Position numbers and translations under genes: made by a program
Assembly (NCBI RefSeq): GCF_900143215.1
Contig: NZ_FRDM01000009.1
Span: 105,519 to 169,518 of the forward strand
DNA: 64,000 nt
DNA from: Geodermatophilus obscurus
GTDB taxonomy: Bacteria; Actinomycetota; Actinomycetes; Mycobacteriales; Geodermatophilaceae
Reading direction: 5' to 3'
The notes under the pieces: generated by a model
Database searches by the model: none
Seen by the model: the letters and a program-made list of their open reading frames with translations, nothing else
What the model was told of the DNA's origin: nothing
Shown here: piece by piece, positions 39,231 to 48,070 of the stretch
How the letters are laid out: the number at the start of each line of letters is the position of its first letter
How positions within the stretch are numbered: the first letter of the stretch is position 1

Positions 39231-39730
39231 CCGACCCGAACTGCGAGGTGGCCCACGGTGCGCCCGCCGACCGGGCCACCGGCCGGGTGCTCGTCGCCGT
39301 CTTCGCCTCGCCGGTGGCCGAGGTGCTGCTGCGCTGGGGTCCGGAGCTGGGCTTCCGCACCGTGCTGCTCGACCCCGACCCGTTGCGCGGCGCGGAGCTC
39401 GGCGGCCTCGCCGGGGTCGACGGCGAGCTCGGTGACGCCGACGTCGTCGTCACCGACCACCACCGCCCCGAGCTCGGCGAGGTGCTGCGCGACGCGCTGG
39501 CCCGGCCGGTGCGCTGGATCGGCGTCCTGGGCAACCCGCGCCACGAGGGACCGCACGTCGCGGCCCTGGCCGCCCTCGGCGTCCCGCCGGAGGAGGCCGC
39601 CCGCGTGCACCGGCCGATCGGGCTGGACATCGGCTCGCGGACCCCGGCGGAGATCGCGCTGAGCACCCTCGCCGGGCTGCTGGCCGACCGCAACGGCCGC
39701 AGCGGCGGGTTCGCCCACCGCCCGCGGTGA
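39227..39730 (+). CDS. XdhC-like Rossmann-domain protein
   Basis: 167 residues corresponding to the XdhC/CoxI C-terminal Rossmann fold: VTDHHRPELGEVLRDAL, WIGVLGNPRHEGPHV and RPIGLDIGSRTPAEIALSTLAGLLA. Full XdhC proteins insert sulfurated molybdenum cofactor into xanthine dehydrogenase and carry an N-terminal extra domain. No molybdenum hydroxylase gene is nearby, so this is a solitary short version of uncertain role. Confidence 0.8.
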   Translation: MTDPNCEVAHGAPADRATGRVLVAVFASPVAEVLLRWGPELGFRTVLLDPDPLRGAELGGLAGVDGELGDADVVVTDHHRPELGEVLRDALARPVRWIGVLGNPRHEGPHVAALAALGVPPEEAARVHRPIGLDIGSRTPAEIALSTLAGLLADRNGRSGGFAHRPR

Positions 39731-39803
39731 GCGAGCTCGCGAGCTCACGCAGCGGCACAGCACCCTCGGGCACGGGGTCGACGAGCGCCCGCGAGGAGAG
39801 CTC

Positions 39804-41204
39804 GTGACCGGCGTCGTGCTCGGTGCCGACGCGGGCACCAGCGGGCTGAAGCTCGTGGCGCTCGACCCCTCCGGTGCCGTGCTGGCCGAGGGGGAGTCCG
39901 GCTACGAGGTCGACCGCCCGCGGCCCGGCTGGGCGCAGACCGACCCGGCCGTGTGGCGACGGGCCCTGGACGACGCCCTGGCCCAGCTCGCGCCGGCCCT
40001 GACCGGCCGCCGGGTCGCCGGGCTGGGGCTGTCCGGGCAGATGCACGGCACCGTGCTGGTGGACGACACCGGCGTCCCGCTGGGGCCCGCGGTGCTCTGG
40101 CCGGACTCGCGCGCCGTCGCGGAGGTGGACCTCTGGCGGGCGCTGCCGCACGCCGCCCGCGCCGCGCTGGCCAACCCGCTGGTGCCGGGGATGACCGGTC
40201 CCGTGCTGGCCTGGCTGGCCGCGCACGAGCCCGGGCTGCTCCGGCGGGCGGCCGCGGTGGTGCTGCCCAAGGACGCGCTGCGCGCCTCGCTCGTCCCGGA
40301 CGCCGACCCGCGGGTCACCGACCGCAGCGACGCCTCGGCCACCCTGCTGTGGGACGTCGTCGCCGACGGCTGGTCGCCCGAGGCCACCGCAGCCGCCGGC
40401 GTCGACCCGGGGTTGCTGCCCCGGGTGCGTCCCTCGACGGAGGTCGTGGGCGCCGCCGCGCTCCCGGTGGGCGAGGTGCCCGTCGTGGTGGGCGGCGCGG
40501 ACACCCCGCTGGCGCTGCTCGCCGCGGGTACGCGCGCCGGCCGGCAGGTCAACCTCGGCACCGGCGCGCAGGTGCTCCAGCCGGACTGGACGCCGACACC
40601 GGCCGACGACCCGCCGGTGCACGGCTACGCCGACGTCGAGGACCGCTGGTACGCGATGGCCGCGCTGCAGAACGGCGGCCTGGCGTGGACGTGGGTGTGC
40701 GGGGTGCTCGGGATGACGCCCGCCGAGCTGTTCGACGCCGCGGCGTCGGTTCCGACCGGTGCCGGGGGAGTGGTGTTCCGGCCGTTCCTCACCGGCGAGC
40801 GCGGTGGCGTCGCGGGCCCCGCCGACCGCGGCGGGTGGACCGGACTGTCCGCGAGCACGACCCGCGCCGAGCTGGCCCGCGCCGCGGTCGAGGGCGTCGT
40901 GTTCGCGGTCGCGGCCGCCGCGGAACTGCTCGGCGGGGAGGGGCCGGTGGTGCTCACCGGGGGCGGCGGGCGGCCGGCCGTCGTCCAGCAGCTGCTCGCC
41001 GACGTCCTCGCCGTCCCCGTGCGGTTCCTGCCGATCCGCAGCGCGTCGGCGGTCGGTGCCGCGCTGCTGGCCGCCCGGGGGACGGGAACCGAGGTCGCGA
41101 CGGGGCAGCAGCCGGGTCGGCCGGTCGAGCCGCGGCCGGGACCGGAGCTGGCCCCGGCGCTCGACCGGTGGCGCGCGGAACGAGCCCGGCGGCCGCCGCG
41201 TTGA
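39804..41204 (+). CDS. xylB: Xylulokinase (FGGY family)
   Basis: 466 residues. FGGY fold with DAGTSGLKLVALD phosphate loop, LGLSGQMHGTVLVDDTG (xylulokinase-type substrate block), and the C-terminal ATP site VLTGGGGRPAVVQQLLADVLAVPV. It phosphorylates D-xylulose to feed the pentose phosphate pathway. There is no xylose isomerase or transporter nearby. GTG at 39804 with GAGGAGAG upstream. Confidence 0.9.
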   Translation: MTGVVLGADAGTSGLKLVALDPSGAVLAEGESGYEVDRPRPGWAQTDPAVWRRALDDALAQLAPALTGRRVAGLGLSGQMHGTVLVDDTGVPLGPAVLWPDSRAVAEVDLWRALPHAARAALANPLVPGMTGPVLAWLAAHEPGLLRRAAAVVLPKDALRASLVPDADPRVTDRSDASATLLWDVVADGWSPEATAAAGVDPGLLPRVRPSTEVVGAAALPVGEVPVVVGGADTPLALLAAGTRAGRQVNLGTGAQVLQPDWTPTPADDPPVHGYADVEDRWYAMAALQNGGLAWTWVCGVLGMTPAELFDAAASVPTGAGGVVFRPFLTGERGGVAGPADRGGWTGLSASTTRAELARAAVEGVVFAVAAAAELLGGEGPVVLTGGGGRPAVVQQLLADVLAVPVRFLPIRSASAVGAALLAARGTGTEVATGQQPGRPVEPRPGPELAPALDRWRAERARRPPR

Positions 41205-41256
41205 CCTGGTCAGGAGGGCGGCGCCGCCGCCCGGACGACGCGAGGAGGACCCAGGG

Positions 41257-41433
41257 ATGGCGTCGCTGTTCAGCAAGCTGACCCAGTTCGCGAACACACC
41301 GAGGGGCCGGCAGGTCATCGCACAGGCCACCGAGAAGGCGCAGCAGCTGGCCAAGGACCCGAAGACCCGGGCGAAGATCGACGACGCCCGCCGTCGCTTC
41401 CAGGGCGGCCGCGGCACCGGCACCGGGCACTGA
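41257..41433 (+). CDS. Small basic protein of unknown function
   Basis: A 58-residue, Lys/Arg-rich, helix-prone protein (SLFSKLTQFANTPRGRQVIAQATEKAQQLA...). Similar short proteins follow metabolic genes in related genomes (recollection, unverified). A strong GAGGAGGA site precedes the ATG. No motif allows a function. Confidence 0.75.
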   Translation: MASLFSKLTQFANTPRGRQVIAQATEKAQQLAKDPKTRAKIDDARRRFQGGRGTGTGH

Positions 41434-41439
41434 GCAGAC

Positions 41440-41472
41440 GGGCCCGGCCCGCCTCAGGGGCGGGCCGGGCCC
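41440..41472. terminator. Bidirectional hairpin terminator
   Basis: A 14-bp perfect stem (GGGCCCGGCCCGCC and its complement) with a 5-nt loop lies in the gap between the convergent small basic-protein gene and hisN. Confidence 0.7.
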
Positions 41473-41475
41473 GCC

Positions 41476-42282
41476 TCAGGCGGCCGGGTCGGGCTGGCGC
41501 AGCAGGCCCAGCGCGGCGTCGTGCAGCTGGCCGTTGGTGGCCAGCGCGCTGCCGCCGGCCGGCCCCGGGACGCCGGTGAGGTCGGTGAACGCGCCGCCGG
41601 CCTCCCGCACGATGACGTCGAGGGCGGCGAGGTCCCACACCGAGACCTCCGGCTCGCAGGCGACGTCCACCGCCCCCTCGGCCAGCAGCACGTAGCTCCA
41701 GAAGTCGCCGTAGGCGCGGGTGCGCCACACCGAGCGGGTCAGGTCGAGGAAGCCGCCGAGCAGCCCGCGCTCCTCCCAGCCCGAGAGGCTGGAGTAGGAC
41801 AGGCTCGCGTCGCTCAGCTGAGCGACGCCCGACACCGTGCAGCGGGTCGCCGACTCCAGCCGCCGGCCGGTCCAGGCGCCCACGCCCTTGGCCGCCCACC
41901 AGCGGCGGTTGAGCGCCGGCGCGGAGACCAGGCCGACGACCGGCTCGTCACCGTCGAACAACGCGATGAGGGTCGCCCACACGGGCACGCCCCGCACGAA
42001 GTTCTTCGTCCCGTCGATGGGGTCGAGCACCCACCGCCGCGGACCGCGCCCGGTCATCCCCATCTCCTCGCCGAGCACCGCGTCGCGGGTCCGCGCGCGA
42101 GCAAGGGTGATGCGCAGCTGCTCCTCCACGGCCCGGTCGGCGTCGGTGACCGGCGTGAGGTCCGGCTTGGTGTCGACCTGGAGGTCCAGCGCCTTGAAGC
42201 GGTCGAGGCTGATCGAGTCCGCCTGGTCGGCCAGCACGTGCGCCAGGTGCATGTCCCCCGTGTAGTCCCGGCCCGGTGTCAT
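41476..42282 (-). CDS. hisN: Histidinol-phosphatase, inositol-monophosphatase type
   Basis: 268 residues. IMPase-family metal motifs: [20 protein letters not shown] and [16 protein letters not shown]. Actinobacterial HisN proteins have the same opening [22 protein letters not shown]; it dephosphorylates histidinol phosphate. ATG at 42282 used; an internal ATG 30 bp downstream is possible. Confidence 0.88.
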   Translation of the reverse strand: MTPGRDYTGDMHLAHVLADQADSISLDRFKALDLQVDTKPDLTPVTDADRAVEEQLRITLARARTRDAVLGEEMGMTGRGPRRWVLDPIDGTKNFVRGVPVWATLIALFDGDEPVVGLVSAPALNRRWWAAKGVGAWTGRRLESATRCTVSGVAQLSDASLSYSSLSGWEERGLLGGFLDLTRSVWRTRAYGDFWSYVLLAEGAVDVACEPEVSVWDLAALDVIVREAGGAFTDLTGVPGPAGGSALATNGQLHDAALGLLRQPDPAA

Positions 42283-42304
42283 GGGCACCGAACCTAGCGG
42301 GCGC

Positions 42305-42481
42305 TCAGTCGAAGACCGCGGCACTGACCCCGCTGGGCCCCTCGTACTCCCGGTCGTCGATCTTGTCCAGTGCGTCGAGGACCTCCTTGTCGCCGCCCTT
42401 GGCGTGCTCGAGGATCTGCTGCTTCGTGGCCGGGTAGTCCATGCCCTTGAGGGCCTTCTGGATGTCGATGGGGCTGACCAT
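42305..42481 (-). CDS. DUF2795 protein
   Basis: A 58-residue protein beginning [26 protein letters not shown], with the DUF2795 pattern of a two-helix unit followed by [19 protein letters not shown]. Common in actinobacteria, function unknown. Stop lies 23 bp before hisN and in the same direction, so they may be co-transcribed. Confidence 0.85.
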   Translation of the reverse strand: MVSPIDIQKALKGMDYPATKQQILEHAKGGDKEVLDALDKIDDREYEGPSGVSAAVFD

Positions 42482-42533
42482 GGCCCCGGCCTACCCGCGT
42501 CCACCGCGGCCGATGCGCGGATACCGTCGGGGA

Positions 42534-43070
42534 GTGCGTGCCGCGACGATCGCCGGGCTGCTCGCCGACCCCACCCGCCTCAAGGTCGTCGCCGCCCTCG
42601 CCCTGGGTGCCGGCACGCTGGAGGAGGTCGCCGAGGCCACCGGGCTGCCCCTCAAGGACGTCGCCCTGGCCGCGCGACGGCTGGGCCGGGCGGGCCTGGT
42701 CCGCCGCGACCGGCACGAGCTCGAGCTGCTGACCGAGCAGTTCGGCGTCGCGGCGCGCGCCGCCGCCGAGGCCGCTCCGCCGCCCGAGCCGCTGTCCGAC
42801 GACCCCGCCGAGGACGCGGTCCTGTCGGCGTTCGTCCGCGACGGCCGGCTGGTGTCCATCCCGGCGCAGCAGACCAAACGACGCATCGTCCTGGAGCACC
42901 TGGTGCGGGTCTTCGACGCCGGCATCCGCTACCCCGAGCGCGAGGTCAACGCGCTGCTGGCGGTCTGGCACCCGGACACCGCCGCGCTGCGCCGGCATCT
43001 GGTCGACGAGGGCCTGCTCACCCGCGAGGCCGGCCTGTACTGGCGCAGCGGCGGCTGGGTCGACGTCTGA
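42534..43070 (+). CDS. DUF2087 winged-helix regulator-like protein
   Basis: 178 residues. An ArsR-like winged helix ([19 protein letters not shown]...[19 protein letters not shown]) is followed by DUF2087 ([40 protein letters not shown]), a domain of unknown role. GTG at 42534 is preceded 6 bp upstream by a -10-like TACCGT (42522-42527), suggesting a leaderless transcript. Divergent from the DUF2795 gene. Confidence 0.85.
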   Translation: MRAATIAGLLADPTRLKVVAALALGAGTLEEVAEATGLPLKDVALAARRLGRAGLVRRDRHELELLTEQFGVAARAAAEAAPPPEPLSDDPAEDAVLSAFVRDGRLVSIPAQQTKRRIVLEHLVRVFDAGIRYPEREVNALLAVWHPDTAALRRHLVDEGLLTREAGLYWRSGGWVDV

Positions 43071-43244
43071 GGCGGGTCGAGTGGTGACCTGTCGTCGTCT
43101 CCGGGTCCAGGAGTCGACGGCGACTCGCCACTTGACGCCCGCAGCGACTCGGTGGCCCGGACGGTGGCGGGCCCCGAACCGGGTGAGGCGTTCCCGCGGG
43201 AACGCCTCGGGCCGTTGACCTGCGGAATCGTCGTCCCCCTGCCC

Positions 43245-43266
43245 TAGCATCCGAACAGGCGTTCGA
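43245..43266 (+). promoter_or_regulatory. -10 box abutting a LexA SOS box
   Basis: TAGCAT (43245-43250) is directly followed by CCGAACAGGCGTTCGA (43251-43266), which matches the actinobacterial SOS box TCGAAC-N4-GTTCGA at 11 of 12 fixed positions. LexA bound here would cover the transcription start of the DUF222-HNH gene. Confidence 0.7.
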
Positions 43267-43274
43267 CGAGGAGG

Positions 43275-44827
43275 GTGGTGTCGTTGTCGGAGGACGGCGT
43301 GGGTGGTGAGCTGTCGCTGGAGGAGCTGGCGCGGCGGATCACCAGCGGGGCGGTGCGGCTGGCGGCGGCCACCGCGGCGTGGCTGGTGCTGGTGGCGGAG
43401 TTCGACCGCCGGGAGGGCTGGGGTGCGGTCGGCATCCGCTCGTGCGCGCAGTGGCTGGCCTGGCAGTGCGGCCTGTCCCCGGGCGCGGCGCGCGAGCACG
43501 TGCGGGTGGCGCGCGCGCTGACCGCCCTGCCGGCGACGACGGCGGCCTTCGCCGCCGGGCGGCTGTCCTACGCCAAGGTGCGGGCGCTGACCCGGGTGGC
43601 CGAACCCGACACCGAGCCCGCGCTGCTGGAGCTGGCGTACGAGCTCACCGCGTCACAGCTGGAGCGGGTGGTCCGGGAGTGGCGGCGGTCCGACGCCGTC
43701 GATGACGCGACGGTGCCCGCCAAGCAGCGGTTCGACCACTGGTGGGACGACGACGGGATGCTGCACGTGCGGCTGTGCTTGGCCGCCGAGGAGGGCGCGG
43801 CGTTCCTGGCCGGCGTGGACTCGGTGGCCGAGCGCTCCGCCCGCCGGGAACGCGCCGCGGTCAAGCAGGACGCTGCAGGCGTCCCCGACGGCGAGAAGTG
43901 CGACGAGGACGACGACGTAGCCAACGCCCGGGACCGGAGCACCGCGCGGCGCTGCGCCGCGGTCGCCCAGCTGGTCTCCGCCGCAGCCGAGGCCGACCGG
44001 CGGGCTGGGGACCCACCGCGCCGCGAGGTGGTGGTGCACGCCGACGCCGCGGTGCTCGCCGAGGACGCCGCCGCCGGCCGGGCGCACATCGAGGGCGGTC
44101 CGGCGCTGCACCCCGCGCAGGTGCGGCGGATGCTGTGCGAGGCCACGGTGGTGACCATGCTGGAACGCGGCCGCGAGCCGCTGGCCGTCGGCCGCGCCCG
44201 GCGCTTCGCCACCCGGGCCCAGCGTCGGGCGCTGTACCGGCGCGACGGTGGCTGCGCCCGGCTGGGCTGCGCGGAGACCCGCATCGAGCGGCTGCACGCC
44301 CACCACATGCGGCACTGGCTGCACGGCGGGCCGACCGACGTCGCGAACATGGTGCTGCTCTGCGACGTCGACCACGGCCTGGCCCACGACCTGGACCTGA
44401 TCATGTCCCGCCGCGACGGGCGGCTGGTGATCACCGCGCCTGACGGCCGCTGGGTGTGGGGCACCGCCGACGCCGCCTTCACGCGGGGTTGGCGGGCCAG
44501 CCGACCGGGACACACGACGCGGTGTTCGCCGGCGTCCACCCCATGGACACCGCCATCGGCCGCCGCCCGGAGGCAGCGCCTGTGCCGGCGGCATCACCGG
44601 CCGCCGACACCCCTGCTGAGGCCGCGGGCGCGACGGCACCGACCGCGTCGATCACCCGGCTGCTCTTCCCCGACCGGGAACCGGACCTGCCCGACGCGAT
44701 GCACGTCAACGGCGAGCCGATGGACCTGGCCTACGTGGTCGGCGTCCTGCTCGGTAACCGCGACCTCGAACGCCGCCTGGCCGCCGAGAACGCCGGCAGC
44801 ACCGGGAGGCTGGTCGCCGTGGCTTGA
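43275..44827 (+). pseudogene. DUF222/HNH endonuclease-domain protein (13E12-like), frameshifted near its end
   Basis: The first frame gives DUF222 (LAAATAAWLVLVAEFDRREGWGA...CAQWLAWQCGLSPGAAREHVRVARAL). It then gives the HNH nuclease (RRALYRRDGGC..., HAHHMRHWLHGG, NMVLLCDVDHGLAHD) up to about 44483. The family C-terminus (GLAGQP..FAGVHPMDTAIGRRP ... ITRLLFPDREPDLPD ... YVVGVLLGNRDLERRLAAE) continues in another frame to 44827. One base is missing around the G-run at 44484-44488. Read without repair the protein runs on to 44912. Homologues form multicopy families in mycobacteria. The SOS box just upstream implies DNA-damage control. Confidence 0.82.
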
Positions 44828-45216
44828 CTGGGGGCCCACCGGACGTTCCCGCGGGAACGCCGACGAGTGCCGAACGGTGACTGTCCACGCACCGGAGTCC
44901 GAGAAGCGATGACGCGTGGGTGGCCGATTCCACCCCGGGGGATGTGCGCCCACTCCAGGCGGACGATGCCCGGTTCGGTCGAGTACGGCTGCATCAGCCA
45001 CTCACGTGGGTCCGGAGGTCGGTGACCACGCCCCCGCCCGCACCCTGCTCGGGCCGTCGGTCGCCTTCGTGCTCATCCGTGCCCGAGTCGACCAGCGCGA
45101 GATCCTGCTGCACATCCGGGCCACCGATCCGGCCAGATCGCCGAAACAGACGGGGCAGATCGTGGTCGCCGCGCGCTGCCTCACCGCCTACGACCACTGA
45201 CCCCCGAACTAACCAC
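44828..45216. other. Spacer without a supportable gene
   Basis: About 390 bp between the HNH gene and the convergent VOC gene. A plus-strand frame ending at 45200 reads PSVAFVLIRARVDQREILLHIR, but its N-terminal half is Pro/Arg-rich, has no ribosome-binding site and no family I know. Part of the gap may be the original tail region of the frameshifted gene. Confidence 0.35.
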
Positions 45217-45648
45217 CTAGCCGAGCCGGACGGTGCCGTCGGTGTCGACCGACCAGCCCGGGTTGTGCGCGACCTCCCAGACGACGCCGTTGGGGTCGGC
45301 CACCAGCGCGTGGAAGACCCCGCCGAAGGCGCCCTCCTCCGGTGCGGTGAGCACCGTGCCCCCGGCCGCCGACATCGCGTCGACGACCGCGCGGACGGCG
45401 TCCCGGTCGGCCACGTTGTGCGCCAGCGTCACGCCCGAGACGACCGGCCGGTCGGGACCGCGGCCGAGGTCCTGGGCGAACTTCCCCGCCTCGAAGAAGG
45501 CCAGCACCGTGCCCGGGGCGATCTGGAAGAAAACGATCTCGCCGGGGAGGTCGAGCAGCGGGCGCCAGCCCAGCCCGTCGGCGTAGAAGCGGCGGGCGGC
45601 GTCGAGGTCGGCGGTCGCCAGGGTGGTGAAGTGGACCTGCTGCTCCAC
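45217..45648 (-). CDS. VOC-superfamily protein (glyoxalase/bleomycin-resistance fold)
   Basis: 143 residues: VHFTTLATADLDAARRFYADGLGW opening, GVTLAHNVADRDAVRAVVDAMSAAGG second module, and ADPNGVVWEVAHNPGW end. Both modules are typical VOC units. GTG at 45648 is preferred because GAGGAG lies 5 bp upstream; an ATG at 45666 lacks a site and overlaps the rsgA stop. Confidence 0.82.
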   Translation of the reverse strand: MEQQVHFTTLATADLDAARRFYADGLGWRPLLDLPGEIVFFQIAPGTVLAFFEAGKFAQDLGRGPDRPVVSGVTLAHNVADRDAVRAVVDAMSAAGGTVLTAPEEGAFGGVFHALVADPNGVVWEVAHNPGWSVDTDGTVRLG

Positions 45649-45665
45649 GGCGTCTCCTCGGTCCA

Positions 45666-46712
45666 TCAATAGCCGGGGCCGAGCTGGCCGACGGCCTCCA
45701 GCAGCCGCCGCAGGCTCTCCAGCCGCTCCCGGCGGGCGGGCGGGCCGGCGTCGGCCCAGGCGTCCAGTGCGCAGTCGGGGTCCTCGGCCGTGTGCCCGCA
45801 GCCGGGCGGGCAGTCCACCGCGGCCTCGGCGACGTCGTCGAACGCCGCGACGACGTCCTCGCCGGTCACGTGCGCCAGGCCGAAGGAGCGGATGCCGGGG
45901 GTGTCGATGACGGTGCCGCCTCCGGGCAGGTCGAGCAGCACCGCCGAGGACGACGTGTGCCGGCCCTTGCCGACCTTGCTGACGTCGCCGGTGGCCCGGA
46001 AGGCGTCGGGCACCAGCCGGTTGACCAGCGTGGACTTGCCGACGCCGGACTGCCCGACCAGCACGCTCATCCGCCCGTGCAGCCGCTCCAGCAGCGCGTC
46101 CAGCGGCGCCTCCCGCGACATCGGGACGGCGTCGACGTCGAGGCCGGCGTAGCGGTCGAGCAGCGGCTGCGGGCTGGCCAGGTCGGTCTTGGTGAGGCAG
46201 AGCAGCGGCTCGAGCCCCCCGGCGTAGGCGGCCACCACGCAGCGGTCGAGGAAGCCCAGCGCCGGGTCGGGGTCGGTGACCGAGGTGACCACGACCAGCT
46301 GGTCGGCGTTGGCCACCACCACCCGCTCGGTGGGGTCGGTGTCGTCGGCGGTGCGGCGCAGGGACGTCTTCCGGTCCTCGATGACGACGATGCGGGCCAG
46401 CGAGTCGGTGCGCCCGCTGGTGTCCCCGACCAGCCGCACCCGGTCGCCGACGACGACCCCGTGCTTGCCGAGCTCGCGGGCGCGCATCGCGGTGACCTCG
46501 ACCGGGGCGCCGTCCGGACCCTCGATCCGCACCGTCATCCGGCCGCGGTCGACGGCGACCACCAGGCCCGGGACGGCGTCGGAGTGGGTCGGCCTCGTGC
46601 GGGTGCGCGGCCGGGAGCCGCGCCGGCTGGGCCGGACCCGGACGTCGTCCTCGTCCGACCGGGAGTCGTGCTTGCGGCCGCTCAGCGCTCGACCCCCAGC
46701 ATCCCGTTCCAC
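45666..46712 (-). CDS. rsgA: Ribosome small-subunit GTPase RsgA
   Basis: 348 residues. OB fold, then a circularly permuted GTPase: G4 LTKTDL precedes G1 GQSGVGKSTLVN and G3 DTPG, with the zinc knuckle CPPGCGHTAEDPDC near the end. It aids 30S maturation and checks the decoding centre. ATG at 46712 overlaps the aroA end by 31 bp; the Arg-rich first 40 residues are poorly conserved, so the true start may lie inside. The aroA-rsgA order is the same in M. tuberculosis (Rv3227-Rv3228). Confidence 0.9.
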   Translation of the reverse strand: MERDAGGRALSGRKHDSRSDEDDVRVRPSRRGSRPRTRTRPTHSDAVPGLVVAVDRGRMTVRIEGPDGAPVEVTAMRARELGKHGVVVGDRVRLVGDTSGRTDSLARIVVIEDRKTSLRRTADDTDPTERVVVANADQLVVVTSVTDPDPALGFLDRCVVAAYAGGLEPLLCLTKTDLASPQPLLDRYAGLDVDAVPMSREAPLDALLERLHGRMSVLVGQSGVGKSTLVNRLVPDAFRATGDVSKVGKGRHTSSSAVLLDLPGGGTVIDTPGIRSFGLAHVTGEDVVAAFDDVAEAAVDCPPGCGHTAEDPDCALDAWADAGPPARRERLESLRRLLEAVGQLGPGY

Positions 46713-47950
46713 CTGTCCACGAAGTCCGGCAGCGTCTTGGTCACCGCACCGGGGTCGCGCACCTCGACGCCCTCGACGGCGAGGCCCAGCACGGCGGCGG
46801 CGTGCACCATCCGGTGGTCGGCGTAGCTGCCCACCTGCGCTGCCCGGTGCGGGCCGGGCGAGATGACCAGGCCGTCGGGCAGTTGCTCGACGGAGGCGCC
46901 GACGGCCGTCAGCACCTCGTCCAGCGCCTGCAGCCGGTCGGTCTCGTGGCCGCGCAGGTGCCCCACGCCGGTCAACCGGGAGGTCCCGTCGGCCAGCGCG
47001 CAGAGGGCGGCCAGCACCGGTGTCAGCTCACCCACCTCGCCGAGGTCCGCGACCAGCGGCCGGACCGTTCCGCTCCCGGTGACCCGCAGCCCCTCGCCGG
47101 TGCGCTCGACGTGCGCCCCCATCGCGCCCAGCAGCGCGTCCAGCCGGCCGCCGGGCTGGGTCGTCCGCGCGGGCCAGTCGCGGACGGTCACCCGCCCGCC
47201 GGTCACCAGCGCAGCCGCGAGGAAGGGAGCCGCGTTGGACAGGTCTGGTTCGAGCACCTCGTCGCGCGCGGCGACCGGGCCGGGGGGGACCCGCCAGCCC
47301 CTCCCGGTGCGGACGACGTCGACGCCCCGCTCGCGCAGCGACTCGACGGTCATCTCCACGTGCGGCATCGACGGCACCCATCCGGCGAGGGCGAGGTCGA
47401 CCCCCTCGTCGAAGCGGGGCGCGGCCAGCAGCAGCCCGGAGACGATCTGCGAGGACTCGCTCGCGGCGACGGTGACCGCGCCGCCGCGCACCCGCCCGGT
47501 GCCGTGCACGGTGAACGGCGCCCGGCCGCGGCCGCCGTCGTCCACCGGCACGCCGAGGCTCCGCAGCGCCGCGATGAGCCCGGCGTTGGGACGCTCGTGC
47601 AGCCGCGGGTCGCCGTCCACCCGCACCGGGCCGTCGGCCAGCGCGGCGACCGGCGGCAGGAAGCGCAGCACGGTGCCGGCCAGGCCGGCGTCGACCTCGG
47701 CCGGGCCGCGCAGCGGGCCGGGGGTGACGACCCAGTCCCCGCCGTCGTCGTCGACACCCACGCCCAGGGCCCGCAGCGCCGCCGCCATGAGGTCGGTGTC
47801 CCGGGCGCGCAGCGGCCGGACCAGCCGGCCCGGGCCGTCGGCCAGCGCGGCCAGGACCAGTGCCCGGGCGGTCAGCGACTTGGACCCGGGCAGCGCCACG
47901 ACCGCGTCCACCGGGGTGGCGCGGTGCGGCGTCGTCCAGACCTGGCTCAC
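46682..47950 (-). CDS. aroA: 3-phosphoshikimate 1-carboxyvinyltransferase (EPSP synthase)
   Basis: 422 residues. LPGSKSLTARALVLAAL (substrate loop), LAGTVLRFLPPVAAL, DGDPRLHERP, and YADHRMVHAAAVLGL are the EPSP synthase signatures. It joins shikimate-3-phosphate and PEP in aromatic biosynthesis. GTG at 47950 has AGGAT 7 bp upstream; the ATG at 47959 is too close to that site. Leads directly into rsgA. Confidence 0.93.
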   Translation of the reverse strand: MSQVWTTPHRATPVDAVVALPGSKSLTARALVLAALADGPGRLVRPLRARDTDLMAAALRALGVGVDDDGGDWVVTPGPLRGPAEVDAGLAGTVLRFLPPVAALADGPVRVDGDPRLHERPNAGLIAALRSLGVPVDDGGRGRAPFTVHGTGRVRGGAVTVAASESSQIVSGLLLAAPRFDEGVDLALAGWVPSMPHVEMTVESLRERGVDVVRTGRGWRVPPGPVAARDEVLEPDLSNAAPFLAAALVTGGRVTVRDWPARTTQPGGRLDALLGAMGAHVERTGEGLRVTGSGTVRPLVADLGEVGELTPVLAALCALADGTSRLTGVGHLRGHETDRLQALDEVLTAVGASVEQLPDGLVISPGPHRAAQVGSYADHRMVHAAAVLGLAVEGVEVRDPGAVTKTLPDFVDRWNGMLGVER

Positions 47951-47984
47951 GCAGACCATCCTGCACGCACCGCACCGCCGACGT

Positions 47985-48070
47985 GGCCCCTGCAAGGACC
48001 CCGTCCTCCTCACCCCTCGCAGGCTCGCGGTGAACCTCGGGACGGGGCCGGACCGGGACGGGGTCCTTCG
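47985..48070. repeat. Intergenic hairpin repeat
   Basis: Outer arms AAGGACCCCGTCC/GGACGGGGTCCTT, inner TCACC/GGTGA around CCTCGCAGGCTCGC. It lies just downstream of the aldehyde dehydrogenase stop and upstream of aroA, both on the minus strand. Confidence 0.65.

Noticed and set aside
44916..45200. Plus-strand frame ending AARCLTAYDH
   Set aside because: No ribosome-binding site, Pro/Arg-rich start and no recognisable domain.
45649..45669. ATG 45666 as start of the VOC gene at 45217
   Set aside because: It overlaps the rsgA stop and has no ribosome-binding site, while GTG 45648 follows GAGGAG.
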